DNA of 38,639 nt from an uncultured Flavobacteriales bacterium. GTDB lineage: Bacteria; Bacteroidota; Bacteroidia; Flavobacteriales_D; Crocinitomicaceae. Under the pieces are notes generated by a model. It did not search any database. It saw only the letters and a list, made by a program, of their open reading frames with translations, and was not told where the DNA came from. Below are positions 1-10,044 of the stretch, piece by piece; position 1 is the stretch's first letter; each line of letters begins with the position of its first letter. The DNA is taken from NCBI GenBank assembly GCA_913046365.1, contig CAJWRM010000023.1, positions 1 to 38,639 of the forward strand. Direction: 5' to 3'. The position numbers were made by a program, and so were the translations under genes.

Positions 1-919
1 TTACATCAATAACCTTATCCTTTGATAGATTTGGCTTTACAGCGTTCATTGCATCGGCAAGTCTAAATTTTGCATAAATAAAATCCAAGTCATGGAGGCC
101 TTTATTATATGCTTCGATAAGCCATTGGTGACCCGCTAATTCTTTCGTTAAAGCTCTTAGAATTCGATAAATTTCTTTTTCCTCTTCGATTTGAAAATGA
201 TCTAAATCGACATTCAGCTCAATGTTTATTTTAGGTTCAATATGTGCTACATTTCCGGTTTTACTGCTGCCCAAAACAATGCCTGAAAACTGCTTCTTAT
301 AGGAGGACTTAACAGAAAGCACTCTCCGATTGTTGATGACTGTCTCCTTCGTATCTGAGAGTAAATTTGTCTTTGACAAACGTCTTAGCTCCTTATCAAA
401 ATTCTTCTTTAATTGCCTCTGTGTACTTCGGATTGAATCTCGAATAGTTTTCAGCTCAGGTGATGCCGAGTCTTTAATTTGTCCCGATTTATCAATTACC
501 TTTTCTATTGCCGAAATTATATCTAAGGTTTCATATGTGTTGCTGAATACATGCTCCAGGCAGTTATAGCTTCCTATTGATGATTCAAAAAAGCTCAAGA
601 TTTGGTTAACGAGGTAGGATGCTTGGTGAATATTTAAAATTCCGCTCAGTGGAATCACAGCATTTTTTATTTTTAGTAAACGCAACTCATCTTCAAGATT
701 TTCGAATTCTAATACTGGAAAACCTTTCTCTCCTTCCTTTATGTTTTTGAGTTCTTCAATTTGATTGAGCTGCTCATTTACAATATCAAAATTACCAATT
801 GGAACCAAATTTAGTATCCTTGACTTTGTCTGTTCTGAAAGTGCATAATCTGAGCACCAATCTAGAATTTTATCAAATTCTAAATCTAGTATGGTTTGAT
901 GGTCGGTTACCGATTTCAT
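1..919 (-). CDS. mutS2: MutS2-like protein, N-terminal part (cut by window edge)
   Basis: This is the N-terminal ~306 residues of a MutS2-type protein; the ATPase core and any C-terminal Smr domain lie beyond the window. Reading the minus strand from ATG at 919, the protein opens with DLEFDKILDWCSDYAL, the usual MutS2 opening. Around residues 200-230 it has VLSVKSSYKKQFSGIV followed by IEPKINIELN, matching the conserved MutS2 core segment that precedes the clamp. An in-frame TAA at 950-952 makes 919 the first possible ATG. MutS2 proteins bind branched or stalled nucleic acid structures, act in recombination control and, in some bacteria, in rescue of collided ribosomes; they do not belong to the MutS/MutL mismatch pathway. 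The gene is divergent from mtfA across 202 bp. The family call is firm; the exact role in this organism cannot be judged from the fragment. Confidence 0.85.
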   Translation of the reverse strand, partial: MKSVTDHQTILDLEFDKILDWCSDYALSEQTKSRILNLVPIGNFDIVNEQLNQIEELKNIKEGEKGFPVLEFENLEDELRLLKIKNAVIPLSGILNIHQASYLVNQILSFFESSIGSYNCLEHVFSNTYETLDIISAIEKVIDKSGQIKDSASPELKTIRDSIRSTQRQLKKNFDKELRRLSKTNLLSDTKETVINNRRVLSVKSSYKKQFSGIVLGSSKTGNVAHIEPKINIELNVDLDHFQIEEEKEIYRILRALTKELAGHQWLIEAYNKGLHDLDFIYAKFRLADAMNAVKPNLSKDKVIDV

Positions 920-1121
920 TTCTAGTTGTGCTCGTGAAATTAATTCTTTTTACAATAATAAAAACAAGCTATTTGGGCTTTTGTTTATGCAGACAACGAC
1001 ATTACATATGATGCCAAAATCTATTACATAAAAGCTCGTGTTAGATTTCGTCATTTCGATATTTGTTATTAATTATTTGACCGTTTGGCTTTTATTTTAT
1101 GTATGCTTGTGAAACCATCGA

Positions 1122-1907
1122 ATGTTATATGGGCATAACAAGTGTCAAATGATAAATTTAATTTATAGTATCGCGAAATTATTTCAGGGTTTAAAACGAC
1201 GGATAAACGGAAATAAATCTGAAATATATCGGCAAATCCCCATTCAATGGAAGTCAATTTTAAGACATCGTGTACAATTTTATAATCGCTTAGATGCTGA
1301 TCGAAAAAAAGATTTTGAGGATAGGATTCAATATTTTCTTTCATCCGTTCGGTTTATCGGAATTAAAACTCAGGTAACAGACATAGACCGAATACTAGTT
1401 GCCGCAGGAGCGGTTATTACGTTGTTTGGATTTAGAAAATGGCATTTTTCTAATCTTCAAGAAATATTAATTCACCCTGCTGATTTTATTATACCAGGAA
1501 CAGATAAAAAGGTGAGGGGTTTGGTAGGATATGGCGCTATGGAGGGCCGAATGATGCTATCCCGAAAAGCCCTTATAGAAGGCTTCTACAATGATTCAGA
1601 TGGAAAAAATGTTGCGATTCATGAGTTTATTCATATTATGGACATGGAAGATGGAAAGGTTGATGGCGTTTTAAGTGATATTATGAATGAAATGGACATT
1701 TCACCTTGGATGCATCTTATACACCAAAAAATGAGTGAGATAGAGCAGGGGAGGTCAGGCATTAGAAAATATGGAGCAGCGAATGAAATTGAGTTTTTAT
1801 CGGTGGTAAGCGAGCTGTTTTTTGAAAATCCAGATAAAATGGAGAAAGAACATCCTGAATTATTTAAAGCCTTAGATGCTATTTTTAATCCCTCAAAGGA
1901 AGTGTAA
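1122..1907 (+). CDS. mtfA: MtfA-like zinc metallopeptidase (M90 family)
   Basis: A zinc-dependent peptidase of the MtfA (DgsA anti-repressor) family. The zinc site HEFIH is at residues 167-171 and is followed by the family's MDMEDG segment. The third-ligand region is seen in NEIEFLSVVSELFFENP, and the N-terminal half has the family pattern with ILIHPADF before the catalytic domain. Length (261 aa) is close to E. coli MtfA (265 aa). In E. coli MtfA binds the glucose repressor Mlc and has peptidase activity; no Mlc or PTS gene is visible here, so the physiological target is unknown. ATG 1149 (MINLIYS) is an equally plausible start and would give 252 aa. The stop lies only 5 bp from the convergent DUF1853 gene, leaving no room for a dedicated terminator. 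Confidence 0.85.
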   Translation: MLYGHNKCQMINLIYSIAKLFQGLKRRINGNKSEIYRQIPIQWKSILRHRVQFYNRLDADRKKDFEDRIQYFLSSVRFIGIKTQVTDIDRILVAAGAVITLFGFRKWHFSNLQEILIHPADFIIPGTDKKVRGLVGYGAMEGRMMLSRKALIEGFYNDSDGKNVAIHEFIHIMDMEDGKVDGVLSDIMNEMDISPWMHLIHQKMSEIEQGRSGIRKYGAANEIEFLSVVSELFFENPDKMEKEHPELFKALDAIFNPSKEV

Positions 1908-1912
1908 ACATA

Positions 1913-2728
1913 TTACCAGAAAACCACAAATAATTTAGTGATATTTCCTTTGGGATCTTTCATCCAACAAAGCGGTGATCTTGATTGATTTAATTCGATT
2001 TGAATGACTGCCAAGCATTCTGAATAAGAAAGCCATAACACCTCGGAGTGAGGGTGAATGAGCCAATCTAGCTTTGAGGGAATAAAAAATTCATTTTGTT
2101 TAAATAAGGCTAGTTCTTTAAGTGTCATATAAAACCCAATTATACAGGAGCGATTCACTTTGGTAATTAATTGTTTGCTGTATCCTAGGGGTATAAATAG
2201 TTGGGCCTTGAAGTGCACTCTTTGGTCCAACATTTCTGAATTGTAGCCAAGCCCATTTAGGATTTCATTACTTTTTGGGTGATAAAGCAAAGGCATTTGT
2301 TTGGTTTTGAGTTTTGCTAGCTTTTGTTTTAGAGAGTCATTTCTATTTGGCCCAATCCAACTGTCAATTTCATTGCCAGAAATGGATGGGTCGAACAAAT
2401 AGAATTTGTAAACGATTTCAAGGTGAATAGGTTTGCCTTTGTCTATAATCAGACAATCTAATTCACCAATGGTTTTTTTATCTTGGATGATTTGAATATT
2501 GGTCTCAAGAAGTTCTATGTTTTTATTTTCTCTAAGGCAAACAAAAACTAATTGCTCCACCAAGTGTCCTAGGCGTAATTGTTTGTTCGGTAATTTAAAT
2601 TCCAGAGTACTTAATCCTTTAATTTTGTACTGAGATAAACCTTGTAATTTACCATCCCAAAGTTCTTTTGTTTGAAGATAACCTTTGAATCTATATTGGT
2701 TATGCGGTATGTTTACCAAATCCGCCAC
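1913..2728 (-). CDS. DUF1853 family protein
   Basis: A 271-residue soluble protein of the DUF1853 family. Recognition rests on the block TIGELDCLIID...HLEIVYKFYLFD followed by WIGPNRNDSLKQKLAKLK (about residues 90-145), the family's most conserved region. Its acidic and lysine residues (E..D....E.....K) resemble the arrangement in PD-(D/E)xK nuclease-like folds. That structural comparison is my inference; no activity is established to my knowledge. There is no signal peptide or membrane segment. The start is GTG at 2728 (GTG GCG GAT TTG); no nearby ATG fits better. The gene converges on mtfA and is co-directional with the upstream rhodanese gene, 59 bp away. Confidence 0.75.
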   Translation of the reverse strand: MADLVNIPHNQYRFKGYLQTKELWDGKLQGLSQYKIKGLSTLEFKLPNKQLRLGHLVEQLVFVCLRENKNIELLETNIQIIQDKKTIGELDCLIIDKGKPIHLEIVYKFYLFDPSISGNEIDSWIGPNRNDSLKQKLAKLKTKQMPLLYHPKSNEILNGLGYNSEMLDQRVHFKAQLFIPLGYSKQLITKVNRSCIIGFYMTLKELALFKQNEFFIPSKLDWLIHPHSEVLWLSYSECLAVIQIELNQSRSPLCWMKDPKGNITKLFVVFW

Positions 2729-2787
2729 TATTGTAATATAATTAATATTATGTTAAATAGCATATATACCAACATATTGTTATACAG

Positions 2788-3159
2788 CTAATTAGCAAAT
2801 TCTTCATATCCCCCTTTTAGATCATACAATAGCTTAAACCCTTTCTTTAAAAGTAGTTTACATGCCATTTCACTTCTTCCTCCAGCAGCACAATAGACTA
2901 CAGTCGTAATTCTTTTGTTCAATGCGGAAATTACCTTTTGTTCAAAATTCGGATCCCAATAATCAATATGAATAGCTCCTTCTATTGCCCCTTGTTTAAA
3001 CTCTTTTTCGGTTCTAACATCCAATAATTGAAACGTATTCGTAGCCATCAAATCTATTAATGACTTTTTATCAATTGAAATTAAATTCTTCTGAGAATAA
3101 AAGGCATTGCAAGAAATAGAAAGAGCCAAGAGAAATGTTATCATGTAGGAAGGTTTCAT
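2788..3159 (-). CDS. Exported rhodanese-like sulfurtransferase domain protein
   Basis: A 123-residue single-domain rhodanese with an N-terminal export signal (hydrophobic residues ~5-20). The active-site loop is CAAGGRS with the catalytic cysteine at residue 90. The N-terminal LLDVRTEKEF and C-terminal LKGGYEEF motifs of the family are both present, so the domain is complete. Such periplasmic rhodaneses carry persulfide on the cysteine and move sulfane sulfur or protect against thiol damage; the acceptor is unknown. The segment LSISC at residues 13-17 is only a poor lipobox, so I favour a periplasmic rather than lipidated protein. It is divergent from the PaaY-like gene, and no other sulfur gene is nearby. 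Confidence 0.85.
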   Translation of the reverse strand: MKPSYMITFLLALSISCNAFYSQKNLISIDKKSLIDLMATNTFQLLDVRTEKEFKQGAIEGAIHIDYWDPNFEQKVISALNKRITTVVYCAAGGRSEMACKLLLKKGFKLLYDLKGGYEEFAN

Positions 3160-3237
3160 AATTCACTAAATTAACACCTTTAAAGATAAAAAGATTCTTG
3201 CTTTTGATATGATTATTCAATTCTTTTAAATGTTTAG

Positions 3238-3245
3238 TATGTTTG
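3238..3245 (+). promoter_or_regulatory. Putative -7 box of the PaaY-like gene
   Basis: TATGTTTG matches the Bacteroidota -7 consensus TAnnTTTG exactly and lies 15 bases before ATG 3261. Nineteen bases upstream the -33 position reads TTC rather than TTG (3216-3218). A TTG start codon at 3243 would fall inside this box, which argues for translation from 3261. Confidence 0.4.
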
Positions 3246-3260
3246 TTCAAACCATTGCCT

Positions 3261-3848
3261 ATGCCATTTTATAAGTTTAAAGATTGGACACCGGTAGTTC
3301 ACCCTTCGAGCTACGTCTCACCGCAAGCTACCGTGATTGGTAACGTTATTATCGGCGCTGATGTATATATTGGTCCAGGTGCGGTTCTTCGTGGTGATTG
3401 GGGTAAAATTATCATTGACCACGGTGCTAATATTCAGGAAAACTGTGTGGTTCATATGTTTCCAGGCACTACCGTTCATCTGCATCCAAATGCACACGTT
3501 GGTCATGGTGCTATAATACATGGCGCTATTTTGAAAACCAATTGTCTAATTGGAATGAATGCAGTTATTATGGATGATGCCGTTATCGGCGAAAACACCA
3601 TTATTGGCGCGCTATCTTTTGTGGCTGCTAAAGCTGAAATAGCTAAAAACAGCTTAGCTGTTGGTAATCCCGCAAAGGTAATTCGTGAGCTCAAAAGCGA
3701 CCAGATTCAATGGAAAACTAAAGGAACCAATTACTATCAAAAACTCCCCGCTGATAATCAAACTTTTTTAAATGAATGTATCCCGTTGAGTCAAATTGAA
3801 GATGATAGACCTGAGCAGATTTCAGACTATAAAACGTGGAGTAAATAA
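3261..3848 (+). CDS. PaaY/CaiE-like hexapeptide-repeat protein (gamma-carbonic anhydrase fold)
   Basis: A 195-residue left-handed beta-helix protein. Repeating hexapeptides run from about residue 11 to 140 (VSPQATVIGNVIIGADVYIG, then a second set from VGHGAIIHG onward). The metal-binding histidines of the gamma-carbonic anhydrase superfamily appear in CVVHMFPG and HVGHGAIIHG. The N-terminus MPFYKFKDWTPVVHPS, the extra FPG segment and the total length match PaaY/CaiE proteins better than short gamma-CAs. PaaY is a thioesterase that recycles CoA in phenylacetate breakdown, but no paa gene is visible here, so substrate and role stay open. I chose ATG 3261 because it gives the family's N-terminus and because a possible TTG start at 3243 overlaps the -7 box. 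Confidence 0.85.
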   Translation: MPFYKFKDWTPVVHPSSYVSPQATVIGNVIIGADVYIGPGAVLRGDWGKIIIDHGANIQENCVVHMFPGTTVHLHPNAHVGHGAIIHGAILKTNCLIGMNAVIMDDAVIGENTIIGALSFVAAKAEIAKNSLAVGNPAKVIRELKSDQIQWKTKGTNYYQKLPADNQTFLNECIPLSQIEDDRPEQISDYKTWSK

Positions 3849-3922
3849 CCTAAAAACCTGTAAGAATATTTTGACATTAGGGATAATATCTATTTTCGCC
3901 TGATAAAAATGCTTAAAATAGG

Positions 3923-3952
3923 TTGTCGCATCACAATGTTATGTTAACTTTG
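3923..3952 (+). promoter_or_regulatory. Bacteroidota-type promoter of the pyrG operon
   Basis: TTG (3923-3925), a 19-bp spacer and TAACTTTG (3945-3952) fit the Bacteroidota -33/-7 consensus TTG-N19-TAnnTTTG exactly. Transcription would start near 3959 and give a leader of about 19 bases before the pyrG ATG. This is the clearest promoter in the window. Confidence 0.7.
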
Positions 3953-3962
3953 ACTCCCGTAG

Positions 3963-5591
<1,629 letters not shown>

Positions 5592-5593
5592 AA

Positions 5594-7465
5594 ATGGATC
5601 GTAACACCCTAACAGGTCTTGTACTGATTGGATTACTTTTAACTGTATTTACCATCATTAACAAACCCAGTGAAGAGGAAATAAAACAGCAGGAAGCTGA
5701 AATTGCCAGAGCAAATGATGCAAAAGCGAAGTCCGAAGAAAAAGATTCCGTAGCAGTCGATGCAGCTAAATCTTCAAAGGAGAATATTGATTTGGATGAA
5801 CATCAAAATACAACGGAAAAGAAGACAGAAATAGCGGATAGTCTCTTTACAAGAAAAACAGATAAGTTTACTGTTGACTTTTCAACAAAAGGAGGCCAGA
5901 TTTCCTCTTTGTACCTTAATGAATATAAATCATATGAGAGTTACAGTGCAGAAAGCAAAGAAGCACTGTGTCTATTTTCTAAAGGAGACCACCTTACCTC
6001 CTACTCCTTTTATGATGGTGATCAGTTGATTCAAACAAAAGACTTATACTTTGAACTCAAGAATGAATCCAAAACACAGGTTATTCTCGAGGCACCATAT
6101 AATACAGGTTCAATTAGACAAACCTATAAATTTGTCAAAGATTCGTATAATATTGATTACAAAGTTGAGTTTATTGAGCTTAATGGAATTTCCAAAGATA
6201 ATATTCAGATGTCTTGGCAGACCGCTTTCCTTCAAACAGAAAAGTTACTTTCAGAGCAAAGACGTGTTTCTACAATTTGCTATGATGAACAAGAAGAAGG
6301 TTTTGATTATCTGAGTGAGACGAGTGAGGATGAAAAGAACGATTTTAATAATGAGGTGAACTGGATTGCTTACAAACAATCTTATTTCTCTTCATTTTTA
6401 GCGCCTAAAACCCCTTTCCAGAAAAAGGGTACTTCTATCAAAGTTGCGACATATGACGAAGCAGATACCTCTAAATATGCTTCAACACACATCAAAGACT
6501 TTTCTTCTATACTGACCTTGAATTTTGACCCGAACTCAAATAACACGGCAAGTTTTAGTTGGTATTTCGGTCCTAATGATTATGAGCTACTTAATGAATA
6601 TAACGAAAACTATGATGATATTTTAAACTTTGGATGGGGACTATTCAGGTGGATTAATGTATATGCCGTTCAGCCTGTGTTTAGTATACTCCTTTCGTTT
6701 GGCTTTGGCTTGGGTCTATCCATATTCTTACTTACACTATTAATTAAAACAGCATTGATGCCAGTTCAATGGAAAATGTTTGTCTCTTCGGTTAAAATGA
6801 GAATTCTCAAGCCTAAAACTGAAGCATTAAACGCAAAGTATCCGAATAAGGATGATGCAATGAAGAAGCAAATGGAAATGATGAGTTTGTATAAAGAATC
6901 AGGCGCAAGCCCTTTGTCAGGTTGCCTTCCCATGTTAATTCAGATGCCAATCTTACTTGCAGTATTTCGATTTTTCCCAGCGGCATTTGAGCTAAGACAA
7001 CAATCCTTTTTATGGGCCGATGATTTATCCTCTTATGATTCAATAGTAAATCTAGGCTTTAGTATTCCTTTGTATGGAGACCACGTTAGCTTATTCACTT
7101 TACTTATGTCAGCCACTACCCTACTATACACCGTAATGAATAGCGGAAATGTTCAGCAACCTACTCAGCCGGGCATGCCAAATATGAAAGTACTGATGTA
7201 TATTTTTCCGGTAATGATGATTTTCTTTTTCAATAACTACTCCTCAGGATTGAGCTACTACTACTTTATTTCGACACTTTTTTCTATATTGATTATGTTT
7301 ATGATCAAGAAGTTTTTTGTTGACGAAGAAAAACTCAAATTAAAGATGGAGGCTAAGGCTAGTTCGGCTTCAGCAGCTGGGCCAAAGAAAAAATCAAAAT
7401 TTCAAGCTCGACTCGAAGAAATGCAGAGAAAACAGCAAGAAGCCTTGAAGAATAAAAAGAAATAA
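5594..7465 (+). CDS. yidC: Membrane protein insertase YidC
   Basis: YidC inserts and folds inner-membrane proteins, alone or with SecYEG. The 623-residue protein has the Gram-negative layout: an N-terminal membrane anchor (about residues 6-22), a low-complexity linker rich in E and K, a large periplasmic beta domain up to ~345, then the conserved insertase core. The core has its first hydrophobic segment near 355-385, the cytoplasmic helical hairpin ([17 protein letters not shown]), and [20 protein letters not shown]. The last TM helices include [21 protein letters not shown]. The C-terminus is strongly basic ([22 protein letters not shown] region), as in ribosome-contacting tails. It starts 2 bp after pyrG and ends 2 bp before the transaldolase gene, so it is the middle of an operon. 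Confidence 0.97.
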   Translation: MDRNTLTGLVLIGLLLTVFTIINKPSEEEIKQQEAEIARANDAKAKSEEKDSVAVDAAKSSKENIDLDEHQNTTEKKTEIADSLFTRKTDKFTVDFSTKGGQISSLYLNEYKSYESYSAESKEALCLFSKGDHLTSYSFYDGDQLIQTKDLYFELKNESKTQVILEAPYNTGSIRQTYKFVKDSYNIDYKVEFIELNGISKDNIQMSWQTAFLQTEKLLSEQRRVSTICYDEQEEGFDYLSETSEDEKNDFNNEVNWIAYKQSYFSSFLAPKTPFQKKGTSIKVATYDEADTSKYASTHIKDFSSILTLNFDPNSNNTASFSWYFGPNDYELLNEYNENYDDILNFGWGLFRWINVYAVQPVFSILLSFGFGLGLSIFLLTLLIKTALMPVQWKMFVSSVKMRILKPKTEALNAKYPNKDDAMKKQMEMMSLYKESGASPLSGCLPMLIQMPILLAVFRFFPAAFELRQQSFLWADDLSSYDSIVNLGFSIPLYGDHVSLFTLLMSATTLLYTVMNSGNVQQPTQPGMPNMKVLMYIFPVMMIFFFNNYSSGLSYYYFISTLFSILIMFMIKKFFVDEEKLKLKMEAKASSASAAGPKKKSKFQARLEEMQRKQQEALKNKKK

Positions 7466-7467
7466 TC

Positions 7468-8124
7468 ATGAAATTTTTTATAGATACAGCAAATCTCGAT
7501 GAAATCAAAGAAGCCCATAGTCTTGGAATTCTTGACGGTGTAACCACAAATCCTTCTTTGATGGCAAAGGAGGGCATTACAGGTGATAAAAACATTATAA
7601 ATCACTACATAACTATTTGTAATATAGTGGACGGTGATGTTAGCGCAGAGGTTATTAGTACTGATTTTAAAGGAATGGTCGAGGAAGGAGAAAAGCTAGC
7701 TGCTTTACATCCAAATATCGTTGTAAAGGTTCCTATGATTCTTGAAGGAATCAAAGCCATTAAGTATTTCACTGAAAAAGGAATTCGCACAAATTGCACC
7801 CTGGTTTTTTCTGCAGGACAAGCACTACTTGCAGCAAAGGCGGGAGCTTCTTATATTTCACCGTTCTTAGGCAGGCTAGATGATATTTCTTCAAATGGAC
7901 TGGAGCTTATCAATCAAATAAGAGGTATTTATAATAATTATGATTTTGACACAGAAATACTTGCTGCGTCCGTAAGACATCCGATGCATATTATACATTG
8001 TGCTGAAATTGGCGCAGACATCATGACAGGTCCTCTAAAGGCAATTAAAGCCCTTGCTAGCCATCCGTTAACGGATATTGGTTTAGAAAAATTTTTAGCT
8101 GATCACGCAAAGGGTAATAAATAA
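7468..8124 (+). CDS. fsa: Transaldolase / fructose-6-phosphate aldolase family protein
   Basis: A short-form (subfamily TalC/MipB/FSA) class I aldolase of 218 residues. It starts [13 protein letters not shown] and has the [11 protein letters not shown] motif, the Schiff-base lysine in VVKVPM (Lys87) and a C-terminal phosphate-binding region. Proteins of this size act either as transaldolase in the non-oxidative pentose phosphate pathway or as fructose-6-phosphate aldolase. In Bacteroidota they are usually taken to be the cell's transaldolase, and I prefer that reading; sequence alone cannot settle it. It lies 2 bp after yidC, and its stop overlaps the next start (TAATG). Confidence 0.92.
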   Translation: MKFFIDTANLDEIKEAHSLGILDGVTTNPSLMAKEGITGDKNIINHYITICNIVDGDVSAEVISTDFKGMVEEGEKLAALHPNIVVKVPMILEGIKAIKYFTEKGIRTNCTLVFSAGQALLAAKAGASYISPFLGRLDDISSNGLELINQIRGIYNNYDFDTEILAASVRHPMHIIHCAEIGADIMTGPLKAIKALASHPLTDIGLEKFLADHAKGNK

Positions 8125-8588
8125 TGTTCTCTAAAGAGGAAAAACATGAAATGAATGTTGAATTCTGGAATGGCTTCAAGCATTATATGAAAAACCAAAA
8201 GTCATCAGTGCTCCCTCGTGTGAATTGGCTTTCATATCCAACGAATCTAAAGCATACATACGTTCGACTGCATTGCGATGGAGGATTGAGTGCTCTTTAT
8301 TATGACATTCAATTTAAAGACAAAGAAATAAGAGCGCTTTTTTGGGAACAACTAATAGAGCTTAAATCATTATTTAATAAACAAGAAAGCCATACCTCTA
8401 ATTGGCATGAGCATTTTAAAACGATCGATGGCCTTCATATCAGCCGAATTGAATGGACTCATGATGAGTGGAGTTTATATCGACAAAAGGACTGGAGAAA
8501 AATTTATCGATTCTTTAAGGAACGCCTGCTTGAATTTGACCTTTTCTATCAGGAGTATAAAGAAATTCTTATTAATTTGATCAAATAA
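8124..8588 (+). CDS. DUF4268 family protein
   Basis: A 154-residue soluble protein made of one DUF4268 domain. It begins [22 protein letters not shown] and continues with the family's INW/VNW-type segment (PRVNWLSYPTNLKH), a DIQFKDKEIRALFWEQLIEL stretch and a C-terminal aromatic-rich helix. DUF4268 also occurs at the end of nuclease-like proteins, but here it stands alone as it often does in Bacteroidota; no biochemical function is established to my knowledge. Its start overlaps the transaldolase stop by one base (TAATG), indicating translational coupling. It is the last clear member of the pyrG operon before a 12-bp gap to a secreted protein gene. Confidence 0.75.
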   Translation: MFSKEEKHEMNVEFWNGFKHYMKNQKSSVLPRVNWLSYPTNLKHTYVRLHCDGGLSALYYDIQFKDKEIRALFWEQLIELKSLFNKQESHTSNWHEHFKTIDGLHISRIEWTHDEWSLYRQKDWRKIYRFFKERLLEFDLFYQEYKEILINLIK

Positions 8589-8600
8589 ACAAGTGTCAAT

Positions 8601-9398
8601 ATGACTAAAATAATCCCTTTATTTCTACTGCTTTCCGGATTTACTGTTTTTGGACAGAGCGTAATATATAGTATTGATTTTCAGAATGGTATACCAAATG
8701 AATTTACGTTAATAGACAATGATTTGAACGTTCCTGCAAGTCAAGTGTCCGCATTTGATGCCGCTTGGATTTGTGTGTCGGATCCTGAAAACCCAACAGA
8801 TAGTGTTGCCGCTTCTACCTCTTACTTCAATATGCCTGACACAGCGGATAGGTGGATGATTACTCCTTCCCTAGCCCTGGGTGCATTTGGGAATAAATTA
8901 TATTGGAATGCAAAATCACAAGATGCTTCATTTCCTGATGATTATTATGTCCTGGTTTCTTTGACTGATAATGCACCAGAAAGTTTTATAGACACTGTTG
9001 GTTATATAGAAGGAGAGAATTTTGAATGGACTGAGCGAAGTGTTGACTTAAGTGCTTTAGGCTATGACAATCAATCAATTTTTGTCGCTTTTGTTTTGAG
9101 AACATTTGATGGATTCAAGCTTTACATTGATGATATTGAAGCTTTGAAAGAAGACGAAACTGGAATAGATGAATATATGTCATTCTCTTTCAATCTATAC
9201 CCCGTCCCAGTTAAGGAAACCCTTAATATTTCCAGTCAAGCGACCATATCATTCATAACAATCAGCAATACCCATGGGTCCATTATATATAGAGGAAACA
9301 CGAGCTCAGTTGATGTAAGTCGAGTCCCAAAGGGCACTTATTTCATAAAAGTAGAAACTGATATGGGAACCGCTGTTAAGATGTTTACAAAACAATAA
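8601..9398 (+). CDS. Secreted choice-of-anchor J protein with T9SS sorting domain
   Basis: A 265-residue secreted protein. It has a Sec signal peptide (hydrophobic residues ~4-17, likely cleavage after FG) and a beta-sandwich of the choice-of-anchor J/cleaved-adhesin type. Supporting motifs are SIDFQNGIPNEFTLIDND near the start, AAWICVSD, DRWMITPSL and LYIDDIEAL. From about residue 190 there is a type A T9SS sorting domain: FNLYPVPVKETLNIS, VDVSRVPKGTYFIKV and a basic C-terminal KMFTKQ. The protein should be exported by Sec, passed through the type IX system and anchored or released at the surface. Its ligand is unknown. It shows that the organism uses T9SS, consistent with porD and gldI elsewhere in the window. 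Confidence 0.85.
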   Translation: MTKIIPLFLLLSGFTVFGQSVIYSIDFQNGIPNEFTLIDNDLNVPASQVSAFDAAWICVSDPENPTDSVAASTSYFNMPDTADRWMITPSLALGAFGNKLYWNAKSQDASFPDDYYVLVSLTDNAPESFIDTVGYIEGENFEWTERSVDLSALGYDNQSIFVAFVLRTFDGFKLYIDDIEALKEDETGIDEYMSFSFNLYPVPVKETLNISSQATISFITISNTHGSIIYRGNTSSVDVSRVPKGTYFIKVETDMGTAVKMFTKQ

Positions 9399-9399
9399 G

Positions 9400-10044
9400 G
9401 TGCTTGTCAAAGCTATACAAGAAAAAGTAAAAGCCTTTTTTGAAAATAAAGAGGGAAGTCACGATTGGGAACACATCAAAAGGGTTTGGAAGCTCAGTAT
9501 TTATTTACAGAAAAAGGAAGGTGGAGATAGGGAGCTAATTGAGCTTTGCGCGTTACTCCATGATGTTTCTGATCATAAATATAATGGAGGTGACTTTTCG
9601 CTTGTTGGCGATGTTTCCAGACAATGGATTATACAGGCGGGAGGATCAGAGACCTTGGCTAATCAAGTGGCTATTATTGTACCAAAGATTTCTTTTAAAG
9701 GGGCTAATGTCGAAGATGAGGAGCTGCCAATTGAGGGTAGGATTGTTCGCGATGCGGATAGACTTGATGCGATTGGTGCAATTGGCGTAGCGAGAGCTTT
9801 TGCTTATGGCGGAAGTAAAAACAGGCCTTTGTATAGCGAAGCAATAAAGCCAGTTATGCATGAGAACAAAGAAGATTATTTAAACTCTAAATCGCACACA
9901 ATCAATCATTTCTACGAAAAGCTATTAAAAATAAAGGGGAGAATTGACACAAATGCAGCCAAAGAATTGGCGCATAAAAGACATCTTTTCATGGAAAACT
10001 ACCTTGAACAATTCTTTTTAGAGTGGGATGTAAATATAGATTAA
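9400..10044 (+). CDS. HD-domain phosphohydrolase (YedJ-like)
   Basis: A cytosolic 214-residue HD-superfamily metal-dependent phosphohydrolase. Metal ligands are visible in SHDWEHIKRVW (His25), LLHDVSDH (His54-Asp55) and the later RDADRLDAIGAIG motif. The last is typical of the YedJ/small-HD group that acts on nucleotides or related phosphate esters; the substrate here is not known. The start is GTG at 9400, one base after the stop of the secreted-protein gene, suggesting coupled translation. The 3' end overlaps the convergent GSCFA gene by 4 bp. Confidence 0.85.
   Translation: MLVKAIQEKVKAFFENKEGSHDWEHIKRVWKLSIYLQKKEGGDRELIELCALLHDVSDHKYNGGDFSLVGDVSRQWIIQAGGSETLANQVAIIVPKISFKGANVEDEELPIEGRIVRDADRLDAIGAIGVARAFAYGGSKNRPLYSEAIKPVMHENKEDYLNSKSHTINHFYEKLLKIKGRIDTNAAKELAHKRHLFMENYLEQFFLEWDVNID

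Noticed and set aside
330..569. 79-codon plus-strand ORF near the window start
   Set aside because: The minus strand encodes the MutS2 N-terminal region through this interval.
1084..1109. TTTG and TATGCTTG as a promoter for mtfA
   Set aside because: One mismatch in the -7 box and a 14-base spacer, too short for the phylum consensus; other TTG choices are too far.
3889..3920. CTATTTT...AAAATAG dyad upstream of the pyrG promoter
   Set aside because: Seven AT-rich pairs around an 18-base loop are expected by chance at this base composition.
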